64,000 bases of DNA, from NCBI GenBank assembly GCA_019416865.1, contig DXWL01000006.1:10088-74087 (forward strand), read 5' to 3'. How positions within the stretch are numbered: the stretch's first letter is position 1; every line of letters starts with the position of its first letter. Positions 8,284-15,709 of the stretch are shown piece after piece. Position numbers and translations under genes: made by a program. The notes beneath the pieces are model-generated. The model was not told the origin of the DNA and ran no database searches. It saw only the letters and a list, made by a program, of their open reading frames with translations. The DNA comes from Fusobacterium sp. (lineage in GTDB: Bacteria > Fusobacteriota > Fusobacteriia > Fusobacteriales > Fusobacteriaceae).

Positions 8284-9012
8284 TTATTTATATTCTTCTA
8301 TTATTTTTTTTGTTAAATCAGGAAAATTTCCAATAACAATATCTATTCCTTTTTCAATCATATCACGAATATCTTTTTCTTTATTTACTGTAAAAGTGTT
8401 TATTTCAATATTATATGATTTTATTTCTTTTACAATCTCTTTTGTCATATTTGCAAAATGAGGATGATAACATTCAATTCCTAAATCACGAGTATACTTT
8501 CCTGCATTAATTATCCAAGTTTCACTTAGAAGCCCACATTTTATTGTGGGAGCTATCTCTTTCATTCTTAATATACTGTAATGATTAAAACTTGAAATTA
8601 TAATTCTGTCTGCAAGATTAAACTCACATATCATATCCCACACTTTTTTTTCAATTCCTAGATACTCATTTATCCCTGTTTTAAGCTCAATATTTGTTAC
8701 TATATCTGTATCTTTTATTAGCTCAAAATACTCTCTCAGTGTAGGAATCTTATTAAAACCCATCTGTCCTCTGTAAATATATGAAGCATCAAATTTTTTT
8801 AACTCTTCATAGGTGTAAGATATTACCTCACCTTTTCCATCTGTTGTACGATCAATAGTTTCATCATGAATGATTACTATTTCTCCATCTTTTGTAAGCT
8901 GAACATCAAGTTCTATCCCCTGTGCTCCTGCCTCTATTGCTTTTTTAAAAGCTAAGATAGTATTTTCAGGATATTTACCGCTGAATCCTCTGTGAGCAAA
9001 ATTTTTAGTCAT
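8284..9012 (-). CDS. ugpQ: Glycerophosphodiester phosphodiesterase (cytoplasmic, UgpQ type)
   Basis: Hydrolyses glycerophosphodiesters to G3P and an alcohol. The 242-residue protein is a GDPD TIM barrel with FAHRGFSGKYPENT at the start, IELDVQLTKDG and VIIHDETIDRTT, giving the catalytic histidines and the Glu/Asp metal ligands. No signal peptide is visible, so it acts inside the cell. The ATG at 9012 is chosen because GGGGGAGAAAG precedes it; a longer frame to 9039 has no such site. It is first in the operon with the AGCS gene, the HAD phosphatase and glpK, behind a terminator-containing leader. Confidence 0.9.
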   Translation of the reverse strand: MTKNFAHRGFSGKYPENTILAFKKAIEAGAQGIELDVQLTKDGEIVIIHDETIDRTTDGKGEVISYTYEELKKFDASYIYRGQMGFNKIPTLREYFELIKDTDIVTNIELKTGINEYLGIEKKVWDMICEFNLADRIIISSFNHYSILRMKEIAPTIKCGLLSETWIINAGKYTRDLGIECYHPHFANMTKEIVKEIKSYNIEINTFTVNKEKDIRDMIEKGIDIVIGNFPDLTKKIIEEYK

Positions 9013-9041
9013 CTTTCTCCCCCTTACTTTTATTTTCAAAT

Positions 9042-9093
9042 AAAAAAGAAGCTTAAAAATTCTTTAGAATATCTAAAGAAAACTATAAGCTTC
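9042..9093 (-). promoter_or_regulatory. ugpQ leader attenuator
   Basis: Minus-strand hairpin: GAAGCTTA (9086-9093) pairs with TAAGCTTC (9048-9055). An inner 9-bp stem TTCTTTAGA/TCTAAAGAA (9060-9068 with 9072-9080) has a 3-base loop. Six T (9042-9047) follow, 29 bases before the ATG. It lies between the predicted promoter and the gene. A third AAGCT (about 9106-9110) could pair with AAGCTT in an alternative antiterminator fold. Confidence 0.7.
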
Positions 9094-9106
9094 TCCATTC
9101 TCTGAG

Positions 9107-9116
9107 CTTTATTTCT
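9107..9116 (-). promoter_or_regulatory. Partial copy of the candidate GlpP element, ugpQ leader
   Basis: Minus-strand AGAAATAAAG matches the first ten bases of the glpA leader element at nine positions and lies at the predicted transcript 5' end. The second half (GTGAG) is not conserved, so this copy is weaker than those of glpA and dctP. Confidence 0.35.
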
Positions 9117-9123
9117 GATATTA

Positions 9124-9152
9124 ATATTACTATTTTTTCTTTATTTTGTCAA
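9124..9152 (-). promoter_or_regulatory. ugpQ operon promoter
   Basis: Minus strand TTGACA (9147-9152), 17-base spacer, TAATAT (9124-9129). The -35 is perfect and the -10 weak. Confidence 0.55.
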
Positions 9153-9213
9153 TATTTTTTACTTTTTTTTATTTTTTAAATATTTTTGATAATTTTTAGT
9201 ACATTATTTTAAT

Positions 9214-9235
9214 AAAAAAATATACAAATCGTATA
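9214..9235 (-). terminator. Weak terminator after dctM
   Basis: Minus-strand stem TATAC/GTATA (9231-9235 with 9221-9225) followed by seven T (9214-9220), a few bases after the dctM stop. The stem is short and A/T rich. Confidence 0.4.
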
Positions 9236-9242
9236 ATTAAAA

Positions 9243-10529
9243 TTATTTAAATAAGTTTGGTATAAATAGTGCTATATTTTCAGAATATGTTACAATAAGC
9301 AGAACAACAATCAAAGATAATATAAACGGCCATACTTCTTTTATAAAATCTTCTAATTTTACATGAACTATAGAACATACTGTAAACATCATAGAACCAA
9401 ATGGCGGAGTAAGTCCTCCAATCATAATATTTACTATAAATATAACTCCAAAATGAAGTGGATCTACACCAAGAGCTTTTACAGCAGGAACTAAAAGAGG
9501 TGCCAGAATTACAAGAGCTGCTCCTCCTTCAATAAACATTCCTATAAATAGAAGAAGAAGGTTAATAACCATTAAAAGCACAAATCTGTTATCTGTGAAA
9601 TCCATAAGTCCGTTTGTTATCATTTGAGGTATTCTTTCAAGAGTCATGTAATATCCAAATACCTTTGCTGCTGCAATTATAATCATAACAGAACCTGTAC
9701 TTTGAACTGTTTCCATTAAAATCATAGGTATATGTTTTAACTGCAATTTTTTATATACGAAGAATCCAACAAAGAAGCAGAAAAATACTGCAACTCCTCC
9801 TGCTTCAGTAGGAGTAAACATTCCTATACGCATTCCAAGAATAATACCAAAAGGTATTGCAAGAGCCCATATTGATTTTAGTGCCTGACTTCCTATCTCT
9901 CTTGGACTTGCCATTTTACTTCTTGAAGGAGCATATCCTCTTTTTGAAGATATAATATAAACTGTTATCATCATAGCCACTGTCATCAAAATTCCAGGAG
10001 TATATCCAGCAAGGAACATATCTCCAACAGGTACATTGGCAATTAAAGCATAAAGGATAAGATTAGTTCCTGGAGGAATAACAGGACTTACTGCTGAAGA
10101 AGCTGCTGTTACAGCTGCTGAAAATTCAGGAGAAAATCCTTTTTTAATCATTTCTGGAACAAGAATTTTTGACTCCATGGCAGCATCAGCATTGGCAGAA
10201 CCTGAAATTCCACCCATCATAGCACTTAAAAGACAGTTTACTTGAGCAAGTCCCCCTTTCATATGACCTGCTAAAACTTCAGCCATGTTCATAAGCTGTT
10301 CACTGATACCTGAATAGTTCATTACAGAACCAACCATTATAAAGAAAGGTACAGCAAGATATGGGAAAGATTCAACTGATGTTACAAACTGCTGAATAAC
10401 CATATTCATTGCCATAGTTTGATTTAAAAATATAAAATAAAAAAGTGCTGATCCTATAAGGGCAAAACCTATGGGAATATTTAAAAAGAATAAAATAAAC
10501 AGCACAATTACCGGTGTTAGATTATTCAT
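9243..10529 (-). CDS. dctM: TRAP transporter large permease DctM
   Basis: The ion-coupled transport subunit of a tripartite ATP-independent periplasmic transporter. It has 428 residues and about twelve hydrophobic segments. Characteristic DctM blocks are the N-terminal VPFFIMVGSVMNYSG, the conserved GGISGSANADAA, the proline-rich VSPVIPPG and the C-terminal GGLTPPFGSMM. It lies 18 bases after dctQ and shares its transcript. The ribosome binding site is GAGGAGGATATAT before the ATG. The substrate is set mainly by DctP. Confidence 0.93.
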   Translation of the reverse strand: MNNLTPVIVLFILFFLNIPIGFALIGSALFYFIFLNQTMAMNMVIQQFVTSVESFPYLAVPFFIMVGSVMNYSGISEQLMNMAEVLAGHMKGGLAQVNCLLSAMMGGISGSANADAAMESKILVPEMIKKGFSPEFSAAVTAASSAVSPVIPPGTNLILYALIANVPVGDMFLAGYTPGILMTVAMMITVYIISSKRGYAPSRSKMASPREIGSQALKSIWALAIPFGIILGMRIGMFTPTEAGGVAVFFCFFVGFFVYKKLQLKHIPMILMETVQSTGSVMIIIAAAKVFGYYMTLERIPQMITNGLMDFTDNRFVLLMVINLLLLFIGMFIEGGAALVILAPLLVPAVKALGVDPLHFGVIFIVNIMIGGLTPPFGSMMFTVCSIVHVKLEDFIKEVWPFILSLIVVLLIVTYSENIALFIPNLFK

Positions 10530-10547
10530 ATATATCCTCCTCTAAAA

Positions 10548-11021
10548 TTAATCCTTATTATCTTTTTTTAATATATCTATAAAACTTTCTACTGAAAAAA
10601 TAATAGAATATATTGTCATAAGCCCAAATGCCAAAATAATAGATGAATTTATATAAGCATAAGATATCTCTAGTGCTGCTGTAATCTTAGAAGATGTTGA
10701 AACATATCCATAAGAAAACCAAAACATAAGTCCACTTAAACAAGTAAGTAAAATATATGTAAAAAATTCAACTATTTTCCTTATTTTTTTAGGAAGGAGA
10801 ACTACTACAGCTTCTACACCTATAAGGGCCTTTTGTCTATATGCTGCTGCTGTTCCTAAAAAGATTGTCCAAACAAAGCATCCGACTGCTACCTCTTCTG
10901 CCCAAAAATATGTAAATTTTAACACATATCTTGTGAACACATTCATTATAACAACACAAATTGTTACAGATATAAATATGCTCCCAAGGTATAATTCAAA
11001 CTTTTTCAAAAAATCTCTCAT
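10548..11021 (-). CDS. dctQ: TRAP transporter small permease DctQ
   Basis: The small membrane subunit that pairs with DctM in TRAP transporters. At 157 residues it has four hydrophobic segments (about 13-35, 45-65, 85-108, 125-147) and the family motif FTYFWAEEVAVGCFVWTIFLG. Length and topology are typical. It follows dctP after a 92-base gap that holds a strong hairpin, so it may be made in smaller amounts than DctP. The ribosome binding site is GATGAGGTGATTTT before the ATG. Confidence 0.9.
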   Translation of the reverse strand: MRDFLKKFELYLGSIFISVTICVVIMNVFTRYVLKFTYFWAEEVAVGCFVWTIFLGTAAAYRQKALIGVEAVVVLLPKKIRKIVEFFTYILLTCLSGLMFWFSYGYVSTSSKITAALEISYAYINSSIILAFGLMTIYSIIFSVESFIDILKKDNKD

Positions 11022-11064
11022 AAAATCACCTCATCAAAACATAAAAAATTTTCTCAATATTTTA

Positions 11065-11092
11065 TAAATAGGGGACTTTCGTCCCCTATTTA
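11065..11092 (-). terminator. Intergenic hairpin between dctP and dctQ
   Basis: A perfect 12-bp stem TAAATAGGGGAC/GTCCCCTATTTA (11065-11076, 11081-11092), whose minus-strand loop GAAA is a GNRA tetraloop. No long T run follows, so it more likely protects the dctP message or partly terminates than fully stops transcription. Confidence 0.65.
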
Positions 11093-11113
11093 CAGCTTAT
11101 TATTCGCTAAAAA

Positions 11114-12148
11114 TTAGTTTCCGTTTTTTATGTCTTCTCTTATTTTTGTAAGTTCTTTCATGATTTCATCATATATTCCTGGAGTCCATTTAGGGAACAT
11201 AGAATATACAGGTGCTACTGCTTTATTAAATGCTTCCATATCAACCTCATGGAAATTAATACCAAGTTCTTTTAACTTAACTTCATATTCTCCTTCAAGC
11301 TGAACAGTTGCTTCTAAGTTATCTTCTGCACCTCTGTCAAATTCTTCTTGAAGAATAGTTCTTTGTTCATCAGTTAAACTGTCCCAACATTGTTTAGAGA
11401 TACATACAGCTGATACACCTAAAAGGTGTCTTGTTAAAGAGTACTCTTTAACGTTTTCATATTGTTTAGTTCCGTAGTAAGTCATTATAGAACCTTCAAC
11501 ACCATCAATAACTCCTTGCTGAATAGCTGCATAAGTATCAGGGTAAGGCATTGCAACAGGATTTCCTCCAAGTGCTTCAATAGTAAATGTATAAAGTTGA
11601 CTTGTAGGAACTCTAAGTTTTACTCCCTTCATATCTGCTGGAGTTTTAATAGCTTTTTTAGCCATTATACTTCTGAATCCAAATAGCCAATCAAGTGATA
11701 ACACTTTAATTCCCTTTTCTTCAGCCTGTTTATTTAAATTTTGTACTAAAGGAGTTCTAACCATTCTTAAATATTCTTCGAAAGATGAATATAATAATGG
11801 ACCAGTTACAGCATTGTAATCAGGAATATAATCTCCTAAGAAGTTTACACCATCAACGAAAATCCAGTCAGATCCGTTAACAACTTGTTCCATTCCGTCT
11901 TTACCGATTGGAAGTGTTCCGCTTGTAAATAATTGAAGTTCTAATGTGCCATTACTTCTTCTGTTTACTGCTTCAACAACTTTTACTAATGATTTTGCTG
12001 TCTGCTCATCATCAACAAATTTTGTACTTACTTTAATAACTCTTGGGGCTGGTTTTCCCTCTTCCCCTTTCTCTTTTGATCCTCCACAAGCAATAAATAA
12101 AATTCCCAAGATTGCTGCCAGTAATACATTCTTAATTGTTCTCGCCAT
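11114..12148 (-). CDS. dctP: TRAP transporter substrate-binding lipoprotein DctP
   Basis: The extracytoplasmic solute receptor of the TRAP system. The 344-residue protein starts with a lipoprotein signal (hydrophobic run then ILFIACGGS, lipobox Cys near residue 22), so it is anchored to the inner membrane. The conserved GVKLRVP carries the arginine that binds substrate carboxylate in most DctP proteins, and PYPDTYAAIQQGVIDGVEG is also typical. The ATG at 12148 follows GGAGGAGAGAGT; an upstream in-frame TTG overlaps that site and is rejected. Expression is probably controlled by the terminator in its leader. Substrate: an organic anion; G3P or a glycerophosphodiester is suggested only by regulation. 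Confidence 0.92.
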   Translation of the reverse strand: MARTIKNVLLAAILGILFIACGGSKEKGEEGKPAPRVIKVSTKFVDDEQTAKSLVKVVEAVNRRSNGTLELQLFTSGTLPIGKDGMEQVVNGSDWIFVDGVNFLGDYIPDYNAVTGPLLYSSFEEYLRMVRTPLVQNLNKQAEEKGIKVLSLDWLFGFRSIMAKKAIKTPADMKGVKLRVPTSQLYTFTIEALGGNPVAMPYPDTYAAIQQGVIDGVEGSIMTYYGTKQYENVKEYSLTRHLLGVSAVCISKQCWDSLTDEQRTILQEEFDRGAEDNLEATVQLEGEYEVKLKELGINFHEVDMEAFNKAVAPVYSMFPKWTPGIYDEIMKELTKIREDIKNGN

Positions 12149-12196
12149 ACTCTCTCCTCCATTCAAAACTCTTTAATAATATAAAATACTGCTGAT

Positions 12197-12243
12197 AAAA
12201 AAAGCTGAAAAAATACTCTGCTTATGCACGATGTTTTCTCAGC
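12197..12243 (-). promoter_or_regulatory. dctP leader attenuator
   Basis: Minus-strand terminator: GCTGAgAAAA (12234-12243) pairs with TTTT and TCAGC (12204-12213). An inner TGC-ATAA-GCA hairpin lies at 12219-12228, and seven T follow (12197-12203). The 5' arm GCTGA is the last five bases of the shared element at 12239-12257. An upstream small hairpin CTAGTA/TACTAG (12260-12265 with 12279-12284) lies at the transcript 5' end. Confidence 0.72.
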
Positions 12244-12257
12244 CTCACTTAATCTCC
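12239..12257 (-). promoter_or_regulatory. Candidate GlpP-binding RNA element, dctP leader
   Basis: Minus-strand GGAGATTAAGTGAGGCTGA, preceded by ACTAG, matches the glpA leader element at 15 of 19 positions, with the same overlap onto a terminator arm. Its GGCTGAGA resembles a TPP riboswitch core, but the rest of that riboswitch is absent. Confidence 0.55.
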
Positions 12258-12284
12258 AGCTAGTATTTCTTTTCCCTTTACTAG

Positions 12285-12313
12285 AGGATACTCTTTTTTA
12301 TTCCAAATGTCAA
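12285..12313 (-). promoter_or_regulatory. dctPQM promoter
   Basis: Minus strand TTGACA (12308-12313), 17-base spacer, TATCCT (12285-12290). The predicted transcript starts near 12278 and has a leader of about 130 bases. Confidence 0.68.
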
Positions 12314-12392
12314 ATTATTTTTTATATTTTATGTTCTATTACTGATTATTTCAAGCAAAATTTAATCTAGAAATAATATATTAATCCATTTT

Positions 12393-12950
12393 TTAATCCC
12401 AAAGATTTTTATCTGTTGTAGATATTCCCTCTGCTCCAGCTCTCAAAGCATTAATTATATCATCTTTCTCATCAATAAGTCCCCCAGTAATAACAGGAAC
12501 ATTTACAAGATTACAGATTCTTTTTATTATTTTAGGCATAACTCCAGGTAAAATTTCCACTGCATCAGGCTTATTTTCTCTTATATGTACTATTGTATTC
12601 TTAAATGAAAAAGAATCAAGTATAAAAAACCTCTGTATAACACAAACTCCGCTCTTTTTGGCAAAACTTGCTATATTATGTTTTGTAGTAATTATTCCAT
12701 CTATTCTAATATTATTTTTTATATATTCTACTCCACAATTAGAACTTGAAAATCCATCTATCATATCAACATGAACAAAGACTATTTTTCCAGCATCTTT
12801 TAATTTATCTACAATCTCTTTTATATTCATAAGATTTGCCATTATGATAAAAACAATCTCGCTCCCACTTTCCATAGCTTCTTTAAGATAAGTATCATTT
12901 TTTATTGCTGGTATTACGGGATTTCTCTCCAGTATCTCTTTTATATCCAT
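12393..12950 (-). CDS. glpP: Glycerol-3-phosphate-responsive antiterminator GlpP
   Basis: An RNA-binding regulator that in Bacillus, when bound to G3P, lets RNA polymerase pass terminators in the leaders of glp genes. The 185-residue protein matches GlpP over its whole length. It has DGIITTKHNIASFAKK, the mid block DAVEILPGVMPKII and the C-terminal phosphate-binding GGLIDEKDDIINALRAGA with GISTT, on a TIM-barrel-like fold. It lies between dctPQM and niaR and has its own candidate promoter, so it may be transcribed alone or by read-through from nadABC-niaR. Its presence supports reading the three leader terminators in this region as its targets. Confidence 0.92.
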   Translation of the reverse strand: MDIKEILERNPVIPAIKNDTYLKEAMESGSEIVFIIMANLMNIKEIVDKLKDAGKIVFVHVDMIDGFSSSNCGVEYIKNNIRIDGIITTKHNIASFAKKSGVCVIQRFFILDSFSFKNTIVHIRENKPDAVEILPGVMPKIIKRICNLVNVPVITGGLIDEKDDIINALRAGAEGISTTDKNLWD

Positions 12951-12966
12951 TCCCTTTCTCTCCTTA

Positions 12967-12986
12967 AGATTAATTTATATTAATCT
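12967..12986. promoter_or_regulatory. Inverted repeat at the glpP transcription start
   Basis: AGATTAAT (12967-12974) and ATTAATCT (12979-12986) form an 8-bp inverted repeat touching the -10 of the glpP promoter. It could be an operator or an RNA hairpin in the leader; no T run follows. Confidence 0.4.
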
Positions 12987-13015
12987 ATTCTATATCTTTT
13001 TAGAAATATAGTCAA
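12987..13015 (-). promoter_or_regulatory. glpP promoter
   Basis: Minus strand TTGACT (13010-13015), 17-base spacer, TAGAAT (12987-12992). The -35 overlaps the niaR stop codon. Confidence 0.6.
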
Positions 13016-13527
13016 TAAGAAGAAATAAGATATCCTTTTTCATTTAACTCCTTCTCTATCAAATCAAGAGTTTCTTCACTGTCTGCCTTTACAGTATGAA
13101 AATGTTTCCCAAAAGTAAGATTCTTAAGAGGAGTAGAAGCTCCGCTTTTTATTTTTTCCACAAACTCCTTTACCTTTCTTCTGGAATTTATATTCATCTC
13201 TGCAGATATTTTTCCATAAATCTCATGCTCTATAAAAACATCTGCAACAGTTCCTCCCAAATCTATAATTGTATTAAGTTCATCCTCTATATTTTCATCA
13301 CTATGGTTTACAGAAAAAATTCTGCTGAAAACAGAAGCTGCTGCCTGTACAATATATCCTCTGGTTGTAGAATATATTTCATTATTTTCAGCTCTTAAAA
13401 GAGCTATATCCTGAACTATTACCTGACGACTTACATTGTATATTTTAGCAAGTTCTGTACCAGAGATTGGCTCTTTTGCTCCTTGTATCATATTCAGAAT
13501 CTCTCTTCGTCTTTCTTTTCCACTCAT
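13012..13527 (-). CDS. niaR: NAD biosynthesis transcriptional repressor NiaR
   Basis: A nicotinate-responsive repressor of NAD synthesis and niacin salvage genes. The 171-residue protein has an N-terminal helix-turn-helix (about 4-55; ISGTELAKIYNVSRQVIVQDIALLR region). A C-terminal 3H domain (about 70-171) carries the conserved histidines in IEHEIYG and GKHFHTVKA, which bind metal and ligand. The ATG at 13527 is chosen because AAGGAGATAAAA precedes it. It lies 16 bases after nadC in the same operon, so it probably represses its own operon, consistent with the operator-like palindrome at the nadA promoter. Confidence 0.92.
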   Translation of the reverse strand: MSGKERRREILNMIQGAKEPISGTELAKIYNVSRQVIVQDIALLRAENNEIYSTTRGYIVQAAASVFSRIFSVNHSDENIEDELNTIIDLGGTVADVFIEHEIYGKISAEMNINSRRKVKEFVEKIKSGASTPLKNLTFGKHFHTVKADSEETLDLIEKELNEKGYLISSY

Positions 13528-13543
13528 TTTTATCTCCTTCTGT

Positions 13544-14395
13544 CTATAAAACACGAAGATTTTTTAGGGAAATATCAAGAATAGGTGCAGAATGTGTAAG
13601 AGCTCCACTGGAAATATAGTCAACTCCTGTTTCAATTACTCTTTCTATATTTTCTTTGGTAATATTTCCCGAACACTCTGTTTTTGCTTTACCATCAGCC
13701 ATTTTTACAGCTTCTTTCATCATCTCAGTGCTCATATTATCAAGCATAATTATATCTGCTCCAGCTTCTAAAGCTTCTTTCATCATTTCCAAATTTTCTA
13801 CTTCAACCTCAATTTTTCTTACAAAAGGAGCATATTCTTTTGCCATTTTTATAGCCTTAGCCACTCCACCTGCTGCATTTATATGATTATCTTTTAAAAG
13901 TATTCCATCAGAAAGATTGTAACGATGATTATTTCCCCCTCCCATTTTAACTGCATATTTTTCAAAAATACGCATATTAGGAGTTGTTTTTCTTGTGTCA
14001 AGAAGTTTTATTTTACTTCCTTCTAACAATTTTACCACATTATTTGTATAGGTTGCAATCCCGCTCATTCTCTGTAAATAATTAAGAGCTGTTCTCTCAC
14101 CTGAAAGAAGAACTCTTACATCTCCTATTACTTCTCCCATTACCATACCTTTTTGTACAGGTTCACCATCTTTTACATAAAATTTTACCTCTGTATCCCT
14201 GTCTAAAAGTTCAAATGTTCTTTTAAATACTCCCAGTCCTGCAATAATTCCATCTTGTTTACAGATAAGCTGAACTGTCCCAAGTTTTTTTTCTTTCATA
14301 ACAGAATTTGTTGTAATATCTTCACTTGATATATCTTCTCTTAAAGCCATAAGAATAAGTTCATCCATATTCATTTTCATTGTTATCTCATTCAT
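13544..14395 (-). CDS. nadC: Nicotinate-nucleotide pyrophosphorylase (quinolinate phosphoribosyltransferase)
   Basis: Converts quinolinate and PRPP to nicotinate mononucleotide, CO2 and pyrophosphate. The 283-residue protein has the signature LLDTRKTTPNMR, KYAVKMGGGNNHRYNLSDGIL and KDNHI, followed by the EVEVENLE and MLDNMS barrel strands. Its start overlaps nadB by eight bases, so translation is coupled. The ribosome binding site is GGAGAAAGAAA. Confidence 0.95.
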   Translation of the reverse strand: MNEITMKMNMDELILMALREDISSEDITTNSVMKEKKLGTVQLICKQDGIIAGLGVFKRTFELLDRDTEVKFYVKDGEPVQKGMVMGEVIGDVRVLLSGERTALNYLQRMSGIATYTNNVVKLLEGSKIKLLDTRKTTPNMRIFEKYAVKMGGGNNHRYNLSDGILLKDNHINAAGGVAKAIKMAKEYAPFVRKIEVEVENLEMMKEALEAGADIIMLDNMSTEMMKEAVKMADGKAKTECSGNITKENIERVIETGVDYISSGALTHSAPILDISLKNLRVL

Positions 14396-15695
14396 TTTCT
14401 TTCTCCTTCTGTCTTTTATCCTTTTCTATTTCAGCAAGAACTATATCTCTATATTCTGCAAAAAGATTTTCAATATCTCTATATTTTTCCAAATCAATTT
14501 CTGTTTCATAAAAGCCGTCTGTTTCATCTTTTTTAGAAACTATATGTTCTGCTGCTCTCTCTCCAAAAACAAGACTTTCTAAAAGGGAGTTACTTGCTAG
14601 TCTATTCGCTCCATGAACACCATTACAGCTTGTTTCTCCTGCTGCGTAAAGATTTTTCATTGAAGTCATACTGTTTGAGTCAACCTCTATTCCTCCCATA
14701 AAATAATGTTGTGCTGGAACAACTGGGATACATTCTTTTTCAGGATCATACCCCTCTTCTATACATTTTTTTACAATATTTGGAAATCTTTTTTTAATAT
14801 CTATTCCTTTTTGAATAACAGCTCTCATATCAAGCCATACATGAGATGTTTCATCTTTTTTCATCTGCTCATATATTTTTTCTGTAAGTTTATCTCTTGG
14901 AATAAGCTCATCTGTAAAACGCTTAAAATTTTTATCATAAAGAAGAGCCCCCTCTCCTCTTACAGATTCAGAAACTAAAAATTTTCTTCCTGGTTTTTGA
15001 GAATACAGTGATGTCGGATGAATCTGTACATATCCCACATCTTTTAATTTTATATTGTGTTTTACAGCTATTGCTAAGGCATCACCTGTAAGATGAGGGA
15101 AGTTTGTAGAGTGAGAATATACCCCTCCCACACCTCCTGTTGCAAGAATTATATCGTGAGCATATACAGGAATAATTTCTTCATCTTTTGTTTTTATTAT
15201 CATTCCTTTGGAAATATTATTTTCACTTATAAGATCAATCATAACTGTTTTAGTAAAAACAGTTATGTTTTTTCTTTTTTGTACAGTAAACAAAAGTTTT
15301 TTTGTTATCTCTTCTCCTGTAATATCATCATGATATAAAATACGAGGTTTAGAGTGAGCTGCTTCACGAGTATATGCAAGTTCTCCATTTTCTTTTCTAA
15401 AATCTACTCCAAAAGAGATGAGTTTATTTATCACCTCTCTTGATGAATTTATCATTATCTCTACAGATTCTTTTTTATTTTTATAATGTCCTGCTCTTAA
15501 AGTATCTTCCATAAAACTTTCAAAATCATTCTCATCTCTTTGAACACAAATACCTCCCTGTGCAAGAAAAGAATCACTTTCTTCAAGTTCTCCCTTTGTT
15601 ATCATTAATATTTTTTTACTTTCGGGAAGATGAAGAGCTGCAAAACAACCTGCCACACCTGTCCCGGCAATTATTACATCATATTTTCTATCCAT
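14388..15695 (-). CDS. nadB: L-aspartate oxidase
   Basis: Oxidises aspartate to iminoaspartate, the first step to quinolinate. The 435-residue FAD protein has GTGVAGCFAAL at residues 10-20, the succinate-dehydrogenase-like SVRGEGALLYD and CNGVHGANRLASNSLLE with the FAD-contact region. It is about 100 residues shorter than the E. coli enzyme because the C-terminal helical domain is reduced, as in several clostridial forms. In an anaerobe the electron acceptor is likely fumarate or a quinone rather than oxygen; that is inference. Confidence 0.93.
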   Translation of the reverse strand: MDRKYDVIIAGTGVAGCFAALHLPESKKILMITKGELEESDSFLAQGGICVQRDENDFESFMEDTLRAGHYKNKKESVEIMINSSREVINKLISFGVDFRKENGELAYTREAAHSKPRILYHDDITGEEITKKLLFTVQKRKNITVFTKTVMIDLISENNISKGMIIKTKDEEIIPVYAHDIILATGGVGGVYSHSTNFPHLTGDALAIAVKHNIKLKDVGYVQIHPTSLYSQKPGRKFLVSESVRGEGALLYDKNFKRFTDELIPRDKLTEKIYEQMKKDETSHVWLDMRAVIQKGIDIKKRFPNIVKKCIEEGYDPEKECIPVVPAQHYFMGGIEVDSNSMTSMKNLYAAGETSCNGVHGANRLASNSLLESLVFGERAAEHIVSKKDETDGFYETEIDLEKYRDIENLFAEYRDIVLAEIEKDKRQKEKENE

Positions 15696-15709
15696 TTTAC
15701 TCTCCTTAA

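Noticed and set aside
12236..12245. GGCTGAGA in the dctP leader resembling a TPP riboswitch
   Set aside because: The second conserved part (CUGAUCUGGAUAAUGCCAGCG type) is missing and the downstream gene is a transporter component in a glycerol context. The match is explained by the shared leader element.
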